From NCBI RefSeq assembly GCF_012396365.1, contig NZ_JAAXPG010000002.1, positions 248,001 to 312,000 on the forward strand: a DNA stretch of 64,000 bases. The letters run 5' to 3'. Position 1 is the stretch's first letter. Each line of letters starts with the position of its first letter. The notes under the pieces are model-generated. The model was not told where the DNA came from and made no database searches. It saw only the letters and a list, made by a program, of their open reading frames with translations. Position numbers and translations under genes: made by a program. The DNA is from Nocardiopsis alborubida (GTDB lineage: Bacteria; Actinomycetota; Actinomycetes; Streptosporangiales; Streptosporangiaceae). Shown in pieces: positions 34,119-42,504 of the stretch.

Positions 34119-35027
34119 GTGAAGTCGGCGATCGCGGGCATGGGGCCGCTGCGCGGCAGCGCTTCTTTCCACCCCCAGGGGCGCACCCTGTTCGAGACGC
34201 TGGTCCTGGGCATGCCGTACGTGGCCCTGACCGGGCAGGATGAGGCCCCGTGGGAAGCGCCGCTGCCCGACCCGCTGGATCCGGTGCCCGCCCCTACCGG
34301 GATCGCCACCCTGGTCCTGGGCGGCTTTCGCCACGCTCTTTTGCTGGAGCCCTCCCCCGGCGAGGAGGAGGTGGTGCGCTGCTGGATCACCTGGGGCGCC
34401 CAGGACGCCCGCGAGCCGGTGAGTGACCCGTGGCTGATGCACTACCACGCCCAGGGGACCGAGCACGTGCCGCTGGCGCGCGCCGAGCGGGCCGCGTGGC
34501 GGTCGGTGCCCGACCTGTGCGATCCCCAGAGCCAGCCGCCGGTGTGGGAGCGCCTGTTCGCCGACCTGGAGATGCTGGGCAGCCCGCCGGTGGGGGCGAC
34601 CATGTGCGGGATCGACCAGGAGCGCGGCAAGGCTCAGGACCGCCAGCTCGTCCACGACCGTACCGGCACGCTCGGAGAGGCCGCCGAACTCGTCCAGCGC
34701 GTGCGCTGGGTTCTGGCGGCGTTGGCGCAGGGGAAGTGGCTGGAGAGGGCGGTGCAGGAGTTGGCTCAGGGCATGGGCATCGGCAAAGCGTCCCGGGGGC
34801 CCGAAGTGGTGGCCGCGTACTGGGACCGGGGCGGCCGGGCCTGGCAGGCGCGCGAGCTGGTGGGCGTGCAGCGGCTCTCACTCCAGGTGTGGGAGGAGAT
34901 GGTGAGTCCGGCGGTGCCGCCGCAGCCCCGCTTCGTCCGCCTGGCCGAGCGCGCCCGCACGTCGCTGTTGTGGGTGCTCGCGCCGCCCTCCCGTGTCCGT
35001 GGCGGGGCCGGGCGGGGTGCGCGCTGA
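34119..35027 (+). pseudogene. CasA/Cse1-like remnant (type I-E Cascade large subunit)
   Basis: An open frame of about 300 codons resembling the middle and C-terminal part of Cse1/CasA: GRTLFETLVLGMP, WEAPLPDP...PTGIATLVL, SDPWLMHYHAQG, RAERAAWRSVPDL, a WERLFADLEMLG segment and the helical VHDRTGTLGEAAELVQRVRW. Intact Cse1 is around 500 residues or more; the N-terminal 200 or so residues are missing and no plausible start precedes the homology. No other cas gene and no repeat-spacer array is visible. The match is by eye, so Cse1 identity is likely but not certain. Confidence 0.5.
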
Positions 35028-35045
35028 GATGGAGGCGGCGCTGCA

Positions 35046-35245
35046 CCGCCGACCCCACGGTGCGCGTCTCGGAGGAGGGCGACACGGTCAGCCTGTGGGT
35101 CCGCATCTCCCAGCACGATCGGTGGTGCGGGCAGGAGCCGGATGGTTTCCTGGAACACACCGTGGACTTGGAGCAGGCGCTGGGCGAGCGCCGCGTGGTC
35201 GACACCGCGGGCTCGGGCGTGCGCCTGTGCCGCGAGGGGTGCTGA
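35046..35245 (+). pseudogene. Fragment of a C-terminal domain
   Basis: In a frame different from the CasA-like remnant, PTVRVSEEGDTVSLWVRISQ followed by EHTVDLEQALGERRVVDTAG looks like a real beta-rich C-terminus, ending with TGA at 35243-35245. Nothing coherent precedes it, so it is read as the tail of a lost gene. A second fragment, on the minus strand from 33980 to about 34118 (ALAAYEAMGYELRIDQVRES), shows the same decay. No function assigned. Confidence 0.4.
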
Positions 35246-35523
35246 AAGGCCCAGGCCGCGCTCAACTCACCCCCTGGCACCGCCCCGGAACGGCGTCGAC
35301 CAGGAACCTGGTCCTGTTGGCTGACGCGCCGGTCGGAGTTGCCCAGGCGCTTCGCGGTGTGTGAAGATCTGGCTACGGTGTCCGAGGGCGCCGCGGCTCC
35401 CCCACAGCACCCGGCGCGCGGGGCGCGAGCCCGAACCGGCGGAACCGCCGCCCCTCACTCCTTGTTCAGCGACGAGTCCGACCGGACCTGACCTTCACGC
35501 GCAGCCGGGGCGCTGGAGCGACC

Positions 35524-36774
35524 ATGTCCCGGACCACGGCACTGACCAAGCTGCGCACCACCGCCACCGGCGAAGGCCGCCAGACCGCCGCCAAGGCCCT
35601 CAGGGCGCTGCCCCCGCACCTGCCGCCCATCCCTGAGGCCAGCGACGGCCAGGCCCGGCTGGAGAGCCTGTTCCTGGCCAACCTCAACCGCCTGCCCGTG
35701 GTGTCCCACCCCACCGACCCGCCGTTCGCGATCCGCCGGTGCACGCCTGGTGTCACCGACATCGTCATCGAGATCGCCCGACCGCACCTGAGCGCGGTAC
35801 TCAACGAGACCCTGCCCCGCGCCGTCCCCGATCAGGACCTGGACGGCATCCCCGGGATCCGGGCGCACCACCACCGCGGCCACCTGGTTCTGGAGCACCT
35901 GCGCCTGGCCGGGCGCATCCGCATCCCCCTCACCAGCACACAGTGGCACCGGACGCGGTCCTGGATGCTCACCGGCCTGCCCGCCGGAACGGTGGCGCCC
36001 TGGGCGACCCGTCCGCACGAGATGCTGCCCTTGGAAGAGGAAGAGCTCCTCTTCCAAGCGGAGTCCGAGCCCGGACCCGGAGCCGCCGAGAGCGCTCGGA
36101 TGTCCTCCGCGCTGCTGCGCCGCCTGCGGCTGCTGCACGGCGCCCCCATCCCCCGGTGCTGGCCCTTCTACAACGTGTGGCCCAACCCCGTCCCCCGCAA
36201 CTCCTCCGGGGCCCGCCTGCTCAACCTGGAATGGGGCAGCCGCCCCACCGCCCTGGAACTCGCCGAGCTGCTGACCGATGCACGCTCACCGATCGCACTG
36301 CCCGCACCGCTGCGCACCCGCACCCACGTCCACGCCGGTGACACCCCCTGGGTGCGGTTGCACGCCGAACACGACAGCCAACTTCTCCTTCGGCACAATC
36401 CCTTGCCCTCGCAGTCGCCACGCCCCTGGTCTTCTGAGCACGGCCCCCAGCGGCCGCCGTGGCGGATGACCGCGCGCGCCGACGAGCTGAGCGCACTGGA
36501 CCTGGTGATGGAGGCGTTGACCGGAGCGCACCCCCTCGTGGACCGCAGTGACCTGCGCGTGGCACGGCGCCGCGAGGGAGGCTGGGACCTGTTCGCGCCC
36601 CAACTGCACTTTGGGCTGCTGGAGCATCTGCGTCAGGTCGCGCACTCACCCGCCTGCCCGCATCTGTGGCCTGCCGACATCGAGGACATGCTGAGCCCCT
36701 ACGGCGAGTTCAGCATCGTGCGCGTCCGCGGCGTCGACATCGTCTTCCACGACCCCACGCAGGGGCAAGGTTGA
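35524..36774 (+). CDS. Protein of unknown function, 416 residues
   Basis: No family is recognised. The protein is Pro/Arg/Leu-rich, soluble and without obvious membrane helices or a signal peptide. Features: a basic helical N-terminus (to about 35), a beta-rich segment around 70-150, a run of glutamates near 185 and a C-terminus ending in hydrophobic strands (SIVRVRGVDIVFHD). The ATG follows GGAG at 6 nt. It is separated by 270 nt without a gene from the remnants upstream, and by a 180-nt non-coding gap from the next gene. Confidence 0.6.
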   Translation: MSRTTALTKLRTTATGEGRQTAAKALRALPPHLPPIPEASDGQARLESLFLANLNRLPVVSHPTDPPFAIRRCTPGVTDIVIEIARPHLSAVLNETLPRAVPDQDLDGIPGIRAHHHRGHLVLEHLRLAGRIRIPLTSTQWHRTRSWMLTGLPAGTVAPWATRPHEMLPLEEEELLFQAESEPGPGAAESARMSSALLRRLRLLHGAPIPRCWPFYNVWPNPVPRNSSGARLLNLEWGSRPTALELAELLTDARSPIALPAPLRTRTHVHAGDTPWVRLHAEHDSQLLLRHNPLPSQSPRPWSSEHGPQRPPWRMTARADELSALDLVMEALTGAHPLVDRSDLRVARRREGGWDLFAPQLHFGLLEHLRQVAHSPACPHLWPADIEDMLSPYGEFSIVRVRGVDIVFHDPTQGQG

Positions 36775-36954
36775 GCGGGTGGCGTGGCTGCCGCGTGCGG
36801 GTGCACGCTGGCGGACTCCCCGTGACCCGCCATGGACCGGTGGACCCAACAGTCACCCGGATGAGCTGATTCCGTTGCCGGAAAACACTGGCCTACCAGG
36901 GCAAACGCCAGGCATACTCACATACCCGGCCCTCATCTGACACGGAGCATCACC

Positions 36955-37755
36955 ATGGCCCCATCCCGCGACGTCGCCGAGTTCGCCCAGCGCCTGCACG
37001 CCGCCATCACCGCCCTGGACCCGGACACGGCACCGCCGCTGTCGGAGGACCCCAGCCCGGAGGAAGCCACCACCTTGATGGGCCTTCTTCTTGCGCACAC
37101 CGACAACATGCTGCACGGCCTGTCGCCGGACAGGACACCTCTGGCTGCGGCCGTCTACAACCAGGTGTTGGGCAACCGACGCGAGGAGGGGCCGAACGCG
37201 CTGGTCTACGAGCGTTTCGCCGCACGGCTGCGGTTCACCGGAGTGGCGCTGATGTCCACTACCGGCCGAGGCCCGGCCACCATGATGAGCGGCTGCTTGC
37301 TGGCCGCCTATGAGGGCGCCCAGGCGGGTGCGGCAGCTGTCGAGTACTACGCCCGGCCTGATTTCGACAAGAACCAGCAGCTCAGCCTGGAGGACCGCGA
37401 GCGGCTGAACAAACACCTGGTCGAGGCCCAGAACCATCTGGCCACAGCCCGCAACGGCATCGCCATCATGGCCGGATACCCCGATGGTGAGCCCAACCCC
37501 GAGGACATCGGCACAACGTTGGAGTCGAAGGACCCACGGGTCACCAAGATCATCGACATGGGCGGCAGCGCCTACATCGAATACGAGTTCGCTACCCCGG
37601 ACGGGCCCCGGCGTACGGCCGCGAACCTGCCGCTGGACGGCGCGGTCGAGTTGGTCGGGCTGGACACCGAGGAGCGCCACGCCAAGGTAGTGAGCATGGT
37701 CGAGGCCAGCGTGGACATGGTCGAGGCGGAAGGTTTCCAGGCCCCGCCCGGCTGA
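36955..37755 (+). CDS. Protein of unknown function, 266 residues
   Basis: No family is recognised. The N-terminal half is helical and Ala/Leu-rich (VAEFAQRLHAAITALDPDTA; MMSGCLLAAYEGAQAGAAAV). Residues from about 200 form a short beta region (ITKI-type, AYIEYEFATPDG, AVELVGLDTEE). No signal peptide or membrane helix. The ATG has ACGGAG at 7 nt. It converges on the minus-strand genes beyond the terminator at 37769. In mobile elements such proteins often bind DNA or segregate it, but nothing here shows that. Confidence 0.6.
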   Translation: MAPSRDVAEFAQRLHAAITALDPDTAPPLSEDPSPEEATTLMGLLLAHTDNMLHGLSPDRTPLAAAVYNQVLGNRREEGPNALVYERFAARLRFTGVALMSTTGRGPATMMSGCLLAAYEGAQAGAAAVEYYARPDFDKNQQLSLEDRERLNKHLVEAQNHLATARNGIAIMAGYPDGEPNPEDIGTTLESKDPRVTKIIDMGGSAYIEYEFATPDGPRRTAANLPLDGAVELVGLDTEERHAKVVSMVEASVDMVEAEGFQAPPG

Positions 37756-37768
37756 CCACGTCGTACAA

Positions 37769-37799
37769 CGGCCCGGAACCCCTGGCGGGTTCCGGGCCG
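37769..37799. terminator. 13-bp hairpin between convergent genes
   Basis: CGGCCCGGAACCC pairs exactly with GGGTTCCGGGCCG over a 5-nt loop, between the gene ending at 37755 and the minus-strand gene ending at 37820. No T-tract is present on either side. It may serve both strands. Confidence 0.6.
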
Positions 37800-37819
37800 T
37801 GTCACGTTCCCTGAGGCCG

Positions 37820-38008
37820 CTACCGGGCCACTGGCGGGCAGCCCGGTCGAGGCCGCGAGCGCCAGGCCCGGCGGGCCACGAACGCGCTCACGCCCGCCGC
37901 GAGGAGCGCCACGGATCCCCACGGGGCGCCCATGAGGGCCAGGCCCGCCACCAGCGCCGCGCCCATCCCGACGTCGGCGCCGGTCTGCACCCACCACCGC
38001 CGAGGCAC
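37820..38008 (-). CDS. Small membrane protein
   Basis: A 62-residue protein with two hydrophobic helices (GADVGMGAALVAGLALMGAP and GSVALLAAGVSAFVA) and an Arg-rich C-terminus. It is read from a GTG at 38008; the only other frame here gives low-quality sequence. No family recognised. It is a likely partner of other membrane proteins of the element. Confidence 0.4.
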   Translation of the reverse strand: MPRRWWVQTGADVGMGAALVAGLALMGAPWGSVALLAAGVSAFVARRAWRSRPRPGCPPVAR

Positions 38009-38131
38009 CGGTTCTCGGTCGGCGGGAGGCCGAGCAATGGCGGGGGCTGGGGTGTGTCGGTCATGGCATCCATTCTGCGCTGGAAACGGGGATCTGGTAC
38101 AGGAAACCGGCAGACGGGCACGAAGGCGCGT

Positions 38132-39046
38132 TCACACGGCCTGGTCGGTGCCGGTGGCCGCGGCCCCCGGCGGGAGCCCGTCCGCGCACACCGAACGCGG
38201 GAGTATGTCCACCAGCACGGACAGCGTGCCCGACAGCGCCCGCGGCACCGCTCGCCGGTACGCGGCCGTGAGCGGAACCCCGAAATAGGCCGGGCCCGGC
38301 TGGGCCCAGGTCGGATCCAGCGCCGCCCCGTCCGACAGCCGCCCAACCCAGGCGTGCGGCACCGCCCAGGTGCAGCCCGGGAACAGAATGGCGTAGCCCT
38401 CCACGTACACCAGCCCCGGCACGGCGTCGGCCATCCGCGCGGCGAACTCGAAGCAGTGCCCCGGTTCACCCCGGTAGTCCTCCAGGTCGGCGTCGAGCGG
38501 GGTCGGCGTCCACGCCCGCCCCTGCTCCAGGACCAGAGCCTGCGCCGAACCGTACCGCTCCCCCTCCTCGGGCGGGATCGAGGCGAGTCCGGCGAGTGTG
38601 GCAACCAGCGCCCGACGGGCGTGGACGGCACCCTCATCCAGCCAGGGTGCCCTCTTCTCCGTCTCCGGTGTGGGGGTGAACCCGATCTCGTCGGGAGCGA
38701 CCCCGGCCCGGCCGTGGACCCACTGGTGGACCGCCACCTGGTGGTCGGCGCGTGAGCACACCGCCGCCCCTACCGGCGCGCGCCGGTAGGGGCGCCCTGC
38801 CGGGTAGGTCCAGGCGCCGATGAGGTCGTCCTCACCGCAGCCGCAGGAGGAGGCCAGGTACAGGCCCATTCCGCTTCCCGGGCACGGTTCCCCACGCGCG
38901 GGGTGTTTGGTCGCGGTGCCGTTCGCGCGCACTCGGGGTTTGCGCGAGCACGAGCGGCACACTGGTTCCACCCGCCGGGTCACAGCGGCGAGCGCGGCCG
39001 CAGCCGCGTCCGCGGGCGCATGGTCCTGTGCTGGGGTCGCTGTCAC
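38132..39046 (-). CDS. Conserved protein with cysteine clusters
   Basis: A 304-residue protein. The N-terminal half has cysteine-rich stretches (CRSCSRKPR, then ASSCGCGEDD) that may bind metal. The C-terminal half matches a family seen in phage and actinobacterial elements with a core FEFAARMADAVPGLVYVEGY ... HAWVGRLSDGAALDPTW ... YFGVPL, which resembles papain- or transglutaminase-like folds but lacks a clear catalytic triad. The GTG read from 39046 overlaps the stop of the next gene upstream (GTGA), so the two are translationally coupled. Function unknown. Confidence 0.6.
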   Translation of the reverse strand: MTATPAQDHAPADAAAAALAAVTRRVEPVCRSCSRKPRVRANGTATKHPARGEPCPGSGMGLYLASSCGCGEDDLIGAWTYPAGRPYRRAPVGAAVCSRADHQVAVHQWVHGRAGVAPDEIGFTPTPETEKRAPWLDEGAVHARRALVATLAGLASIPPEEGERYGSAQALVLEQGRAWTPTPLDADLEDYRGEPGHCFEFAARMADAVPGLVYVEGYAILFPGCTWAVPHAWVGRLSDGAALDPTWAQPGPAYFGVPLTAAYRRAVPRALSGTLSVLVDILPRSVCADGLPPGAAATGTDQAV

Positions 39047-39561
39047 GCGGTCCACCCCCGCCCGGGGACGTAGGAGGCGCCCGCGGGCACGCCCAGGTGT
39101 TCGCGCTGGTAGCGGCCGATTCGCCACAGCTCCGCGATCCACTCGGGCACCTCGCTCCAGTTCTGGCCGGGCTCGGGTAGGCGCGGCAGTGCCGGGAGGT
39201 CCTCGGTGAAGCGGGCGGAGTCGTGCTCGGGCTCGTAGGGGCGCCACTCCACCGCGCACTCGTCCACGGCCTCCACGGTGTCGTGCAGGCGGCACCGCTG
39301 TTCCAGCCACACCCGCTGGATCTCGTCGGAGGCCTCCACGCGGTAGACGCGCAGCAGCCCCGCGTGGGACCAGTACCGGACCGGGTGGGCGTACAGGCTG
39401 GTGCTGTGCGAGCGCAGCACCGTGTTGGCGCAGCGCCTTCCCTTGGTGGTGCGGGCGGTGCACTGCGGATCGTCGGTGGCCGCGATCACCCAGCGCGCCG
39501 GGCCGTGGTCCACCGGGTCGAGTTCGAACAGGTAGGGGCCCCTGTCGGGGTCGAGCATCAT
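39043..39561 (-). CDS. Unknown protein with short zinc-finger-like segment
   Basis: A 172-residue protein from the ATG read at 39561 (a second ATG follows directly). The segment QCTARTTKGRRCANTV has a CX8-9C pattern, and CRLH lies about 50 residues later, together a possible zinc site. The C-terminal part is a polar helix region (WSEVPEWIAELWRIGRYQRE). It is coupled by 4-nt overlap to the gene at 38132-39046, so both likely act together. No family name can be given. Confidence 0.5.
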   Translation of the reverse strand: MMLDPDRGPYLFELDPVDHGPARWVIAATDDPQCTARTTKGRRCANTVLRSHSTSLYAHPVRYWSHAGLLRVYRVEASDEIQRVWLEQRCRLHDTVEAVDECAVEWRPYEPEHDSARFTEDLPALPRLPEPGQNWSEVPEWIAELWRIGRYQREHLGVPAGASYVPGRGWTA

Positions 39562-39625
39562 GAGGGGTTGTCCTTCGTGGTCTGGCTCAGGGCCGGGAAC
39601 TCTCCGGCCCTGGGGACGTGCGGGG

Positions 39626-39847
39626 TCAGGCGGATGCAGCGGTGGTCGGGGCCTGGTCGACAGGGACAGCAAGCAGCCGCTGCACGGCCGTGGGCGGCGG
39701 TGACCGCGCCCACCACCAGTTCGCGTGGGGCAGCGTGGTGTCCAGCAGGATGCCTTTGCAGGCCACTGCGTGGGTCCGATCGGTGAGGTCGTTCGGTCTG
39801 CGGCCCGTAGAGGTCGGCCGGGTGTTGGGGTGCGCGTCGGTGGTCAT
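39626..39847 (-). CDS. Small protein, coupled to membrane protein gene
   Basis: A 73-residue protein with no recognised family. The support is positional: its ATG overlaps the stop of the membrane protein gene upstream (TGA within ATGA). It has one hydrophobic patch near residue 33 (GILLDTTLP) and is otherwise polar. Confidence 0.35.
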   Translation of the reverse strand: MTTDAHPNTRPTSTGRRPNDLTDRTHAVACKGILLDTTLPHANWWWARSPPPTAVQRLLAVPVDQAPTTAASA

Positions 39848-40203
39848 TGCGGCGCGGAGAGTTCACGGTCATCCTGTCCCGGCCAGAGCCCGGCGGCGTC
39901 GGGCAGGGTCAAGAGGACGTTCGTCGCCACGACGTAGCCGATGACCGCCACGCCGCCTGCCCCAGAGGCGAGCAGGTTCAACAGCACCCCGGTGATCGCG
40001 GATGCGAGCCACACCAGCCCGGCTAGGCGGGGGTTGGGCGCTCGGTGGGGGTTCGTGCGCACGGCCGCCACCAGGTCGCCCACCATCGCCACGACGGCCA
40101 GGCCCCAGACCCACGCATCGGCACGATCGGGATCGGTGATCACCAACCAGATCAGGGCGACGAACGCCGCCAGGCCGGCCGCGATCGCCGTCACGGTGAG
40201 CAC
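39844..40203 (-). CDS. Small integral membrane protein
   Basis: A 119-residue protein with four hydrophobic stretches (AIAAGLAAFVALIWLVI, WGLAVVAMVGDLVAAV, LAGLVWLASAITGVLLNLLA and AVIGYVVATNVLLTLP). The GTG at 40203 is the first usable start; the frame continues 15 codons upstream with membrane-friendly sequence to the stop of the preceding gene, and a CTG start inside that gap is possible. Its stop overlaps the small gene at 39626. Function unknown. Confidence 0.5.
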   Translation of the reverse strand: MLTVTAIAAGLAAFVALIWLVITDPDRADAWVWGLAVVAMVGDLVAAVRTNPHRAPNPRLAGLVWLASAITGVLLNLLASGAGGVAVIGYVVATNVLLTLPDAAGLWPGQDDRELSAPQ

Positions 40204-40248
40204 GAGTTTCCAGGTCTCCCATAGCGCATGGCGCAGCTTCGTGTGTCC

Positions 40249-42146
40249 TCACTGGTCGTGGTAGGCGGAACGCAGACCGCGCAGCACGTCGGCCAGGCGC
40301 GGGTGCTTGGTGAGCGGTGCTCGGGAGGGGTTGAGGGCGAGCACGCCCTCCAGCGCCGTGCCGATGGTGGACCGGTTGCCCGCCACCACCACCGCGCGCA
40401 GGTGGTCGAGCGCCTCATGCGTCTTGCCCGCGCCCAGCTTCCTCGAGCCCAGGAGCGGGGCGGCCACGGCCAGCAGCCGCGCCACCGCTGTGGTCAGGGC
40501 GGGGTGGTCCAGGATGACGGCGCCCGCCCGCCCTTCCCAGTCGTCCTCGTCGCGCTGGACTTGGTCGACCGCAGCCTGGGACAGCCCGGCCTTCTCCAGG
40601 GCGGCGGTGTAGCCGGTGGGCCGGGGCCGCTCGGGTTTCCCCGGCTGGTGATCGGCTTCGCGTCCCCGGTCGCTGGCTGGGTGGACCTGCTGCCACAACC
40701 GCTCTCCCGCCGTGCTCCAGGCACGGGCGCGCGCGTCAGGGTCCAGGTCGGCCACGGCCGCCATCGCGGCGTTGAGCCGTGCGGGGGTTTCCTGGCCGAT
40801 GGCGTCAGCGAAGGCGCGCAGGACCTGGCGCACCGCAAGGTCGGTGTCCGGGGCCAGGTGGTCGCTGATGAGGGTGTCCAGTGCCGCCAGGTCGGCGGCC
40901 CCGTCCAGGTCCCCGCCCAGCGCGTTGAGATCGAGGTCGTCGCCGGGCGTGTCCAGGGCTTCCTTGGTGGCGGCACGCCTGAGGATCTCGGTCACCGGCT
41001 CCCTCAGCGTGGACGGCCACTCGTCCGCGGCAGGCAGTCCGGCGGCCGCTACGGCCGCGTCCACGTCCTCGGTGCCCGCGTCCTGCGCCCACCGGGGCAG
41101 GTCCGGGTCGTCGTCGGCCGCCGAGTCGGCCGGAGTAGGAGGCAGCGCTTCCAGTGCCCGTTTCCCCGCCTGGCCCAGCAGCGGCGCGCGCAGCGCCTCG
41201 GGATGCTCGCGCAGTCGCGCCACCGCGCGGATCAGCGCCGTGCCGTCGGCGGCGGCCACGGCCTCCACCAGGGCGCGGGCCGGGCCGCTGCGGTACTGGG
41301 GCAGGTGCAGGAGCAGGCGCACCGCGGACACGATCGTGGACACGTGCGCGGCCGCTTCGAAGGGCCAGTCCGCGGCCGCCACGGCGGCGGCCACGTCGCC
41401 GTCGCCGGGGGCGGGCAGGCCGTGCGGCGGCGCGGCGGGGCCGCCCCCGGCCCACGCCGTGGTGCGCACCGCCGCGCGCATGATGTCGACCAGGTCGGCG
41501 CGGGTGCCGCGCCGGTCCCGGGCGTGCTCGGTCAGCACCCGGTAGGCCGGTTCGGCGCCGGGGTGGTGGGCGGCGGCCGACGCCGCTGCGGTCAGGGTGT
41601 CCTGCTCCAGCCACACGCCGACCATGCTCGGCGTCTCGCGCAGGGTCGCGGTGAGCAACACCGCGCCCAGGCGGGTGGCGGCGGTGCTGGCGGTGTGCGC
41701 CGACATCTGTTCGTCCAGGGCCTCGATGAGCCGTGCGGCGTGGGCGCGGTGCGCGGCCAGGGTGGGCGCCAGCGGCGCGGTGTAGTCGGGGTGGCGCTCG
41801 GCGGCGCGGTGTAGTCGGGGTGGCGCTCGGCGGCGCGGTCGAAGCGGTCGCGGGCGCCGTCGGCGCTCAGGCCGAGCGCGGTGCCGATGCGCGGCCAGGG
41901 CAGGCCCCGCCCGCGGGCGGCGCCGAGCAGGCCCAGCACCGCGCGGTCCAGGGCGCGTTCGGCCGGGGCCACGCAGTGCAGGTGCTCCAGCAGGGTCGTG
42001 TTGCTCATCGCGTCGGGGGCGCGGCCGCCGTAGGCGTCGATGTCCGCGGCGGCGCCGAGCAGGTCCAGGACGGGGAATTGCTCCGCCAGAGGCGCAGCGG
42101 AGGAAATCCCGCCCACGTCGTGGGCGGGGGTGTGCTCTGTGGCCAT
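40249..42146 (-). pseudogene. Large Ala-rich helical protein split by a 29-bp duplication
   Basis: Two fragments in different frames. The 5' part begins at the ATG read from 42146 and carries a sigma-factor- or HTH-like unit (ALDRAVLGLLGAARGRGLPW then GLSADGARDRFDRAA). After DYTAP it shifts frame at an exact 29-bp tandem repeat (41779-41836), runs on as junk and stops at 41592. Removing one repeat unit restores a continuous frame: DYTAPLAPTLAAHRAHAARL, then MSAHTAST and onward to the stop at 40249. The 3' part, if started at the ATG at 41706, is still 485 residues. The restored protein would have about 620 residues, all helical and Ala/Asp-rich, family unknown. It may be a true mutation or a sequencing or assembly artefact. 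Confidence 0.7.
41779..41836. repeat. Exact 29-bp tandem duplication
   Basis: Unit 41779-41807 is repeated without change at 41808-41836. Because 29 is not a multiple of 3, it shifts the frame of the minus-strand gene. The unit carries internal GGCGGCGC runs, which favour slippage. Confidence 0.9.
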
Positions 42147-42355
42147 GGGGGCGAAGCTACACCCCCGACATGCCTACGCGGAGGTTTTCGCCATTTCCCG
42201 GAGGTGTCACCGGTGTGCCACATGCCGGAGCAAACCCCGGTGTCGCGAAGGCGGCGACGGTGTGCTGCACGAGGTTCAGGTGTTGTGCCTTCGGGGGTGT
42301 CGATGAGCATGAGCACTGGATGGCGCGCAGCCGATAAGCCACGCCGGACGTGGCG

Positions 42356-42406
42356 GGTGGAGAAGAAGAGCCCCGGGGCAGACCCGCTCTGGGGCTCTTC
42401 TCCACC
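42356..42406. terminator. Imperfect hairpin left of the transfer module
   Basis: GGTGGAGAAG-AAGAGCCCC pairs with GGGGCTCTTCTCCACC, with a 3-nt bulge and a loop of about 15 nt. The downstream side continues in an AT-richer stretch (CTCATTCATT). It separates the split minus-strand gene from the topoisomerase and marks the composition change. Confidence 0.5.
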
Positions 42407-42504
42407 TTCACTCATTCATTGAATCGTCTTCCTAATCATCATTTACAGTCATCCATCAGATAGGCTTCACTGGCGAACGAGTCATCTATTCGACAGGAGG
42501 CAGC

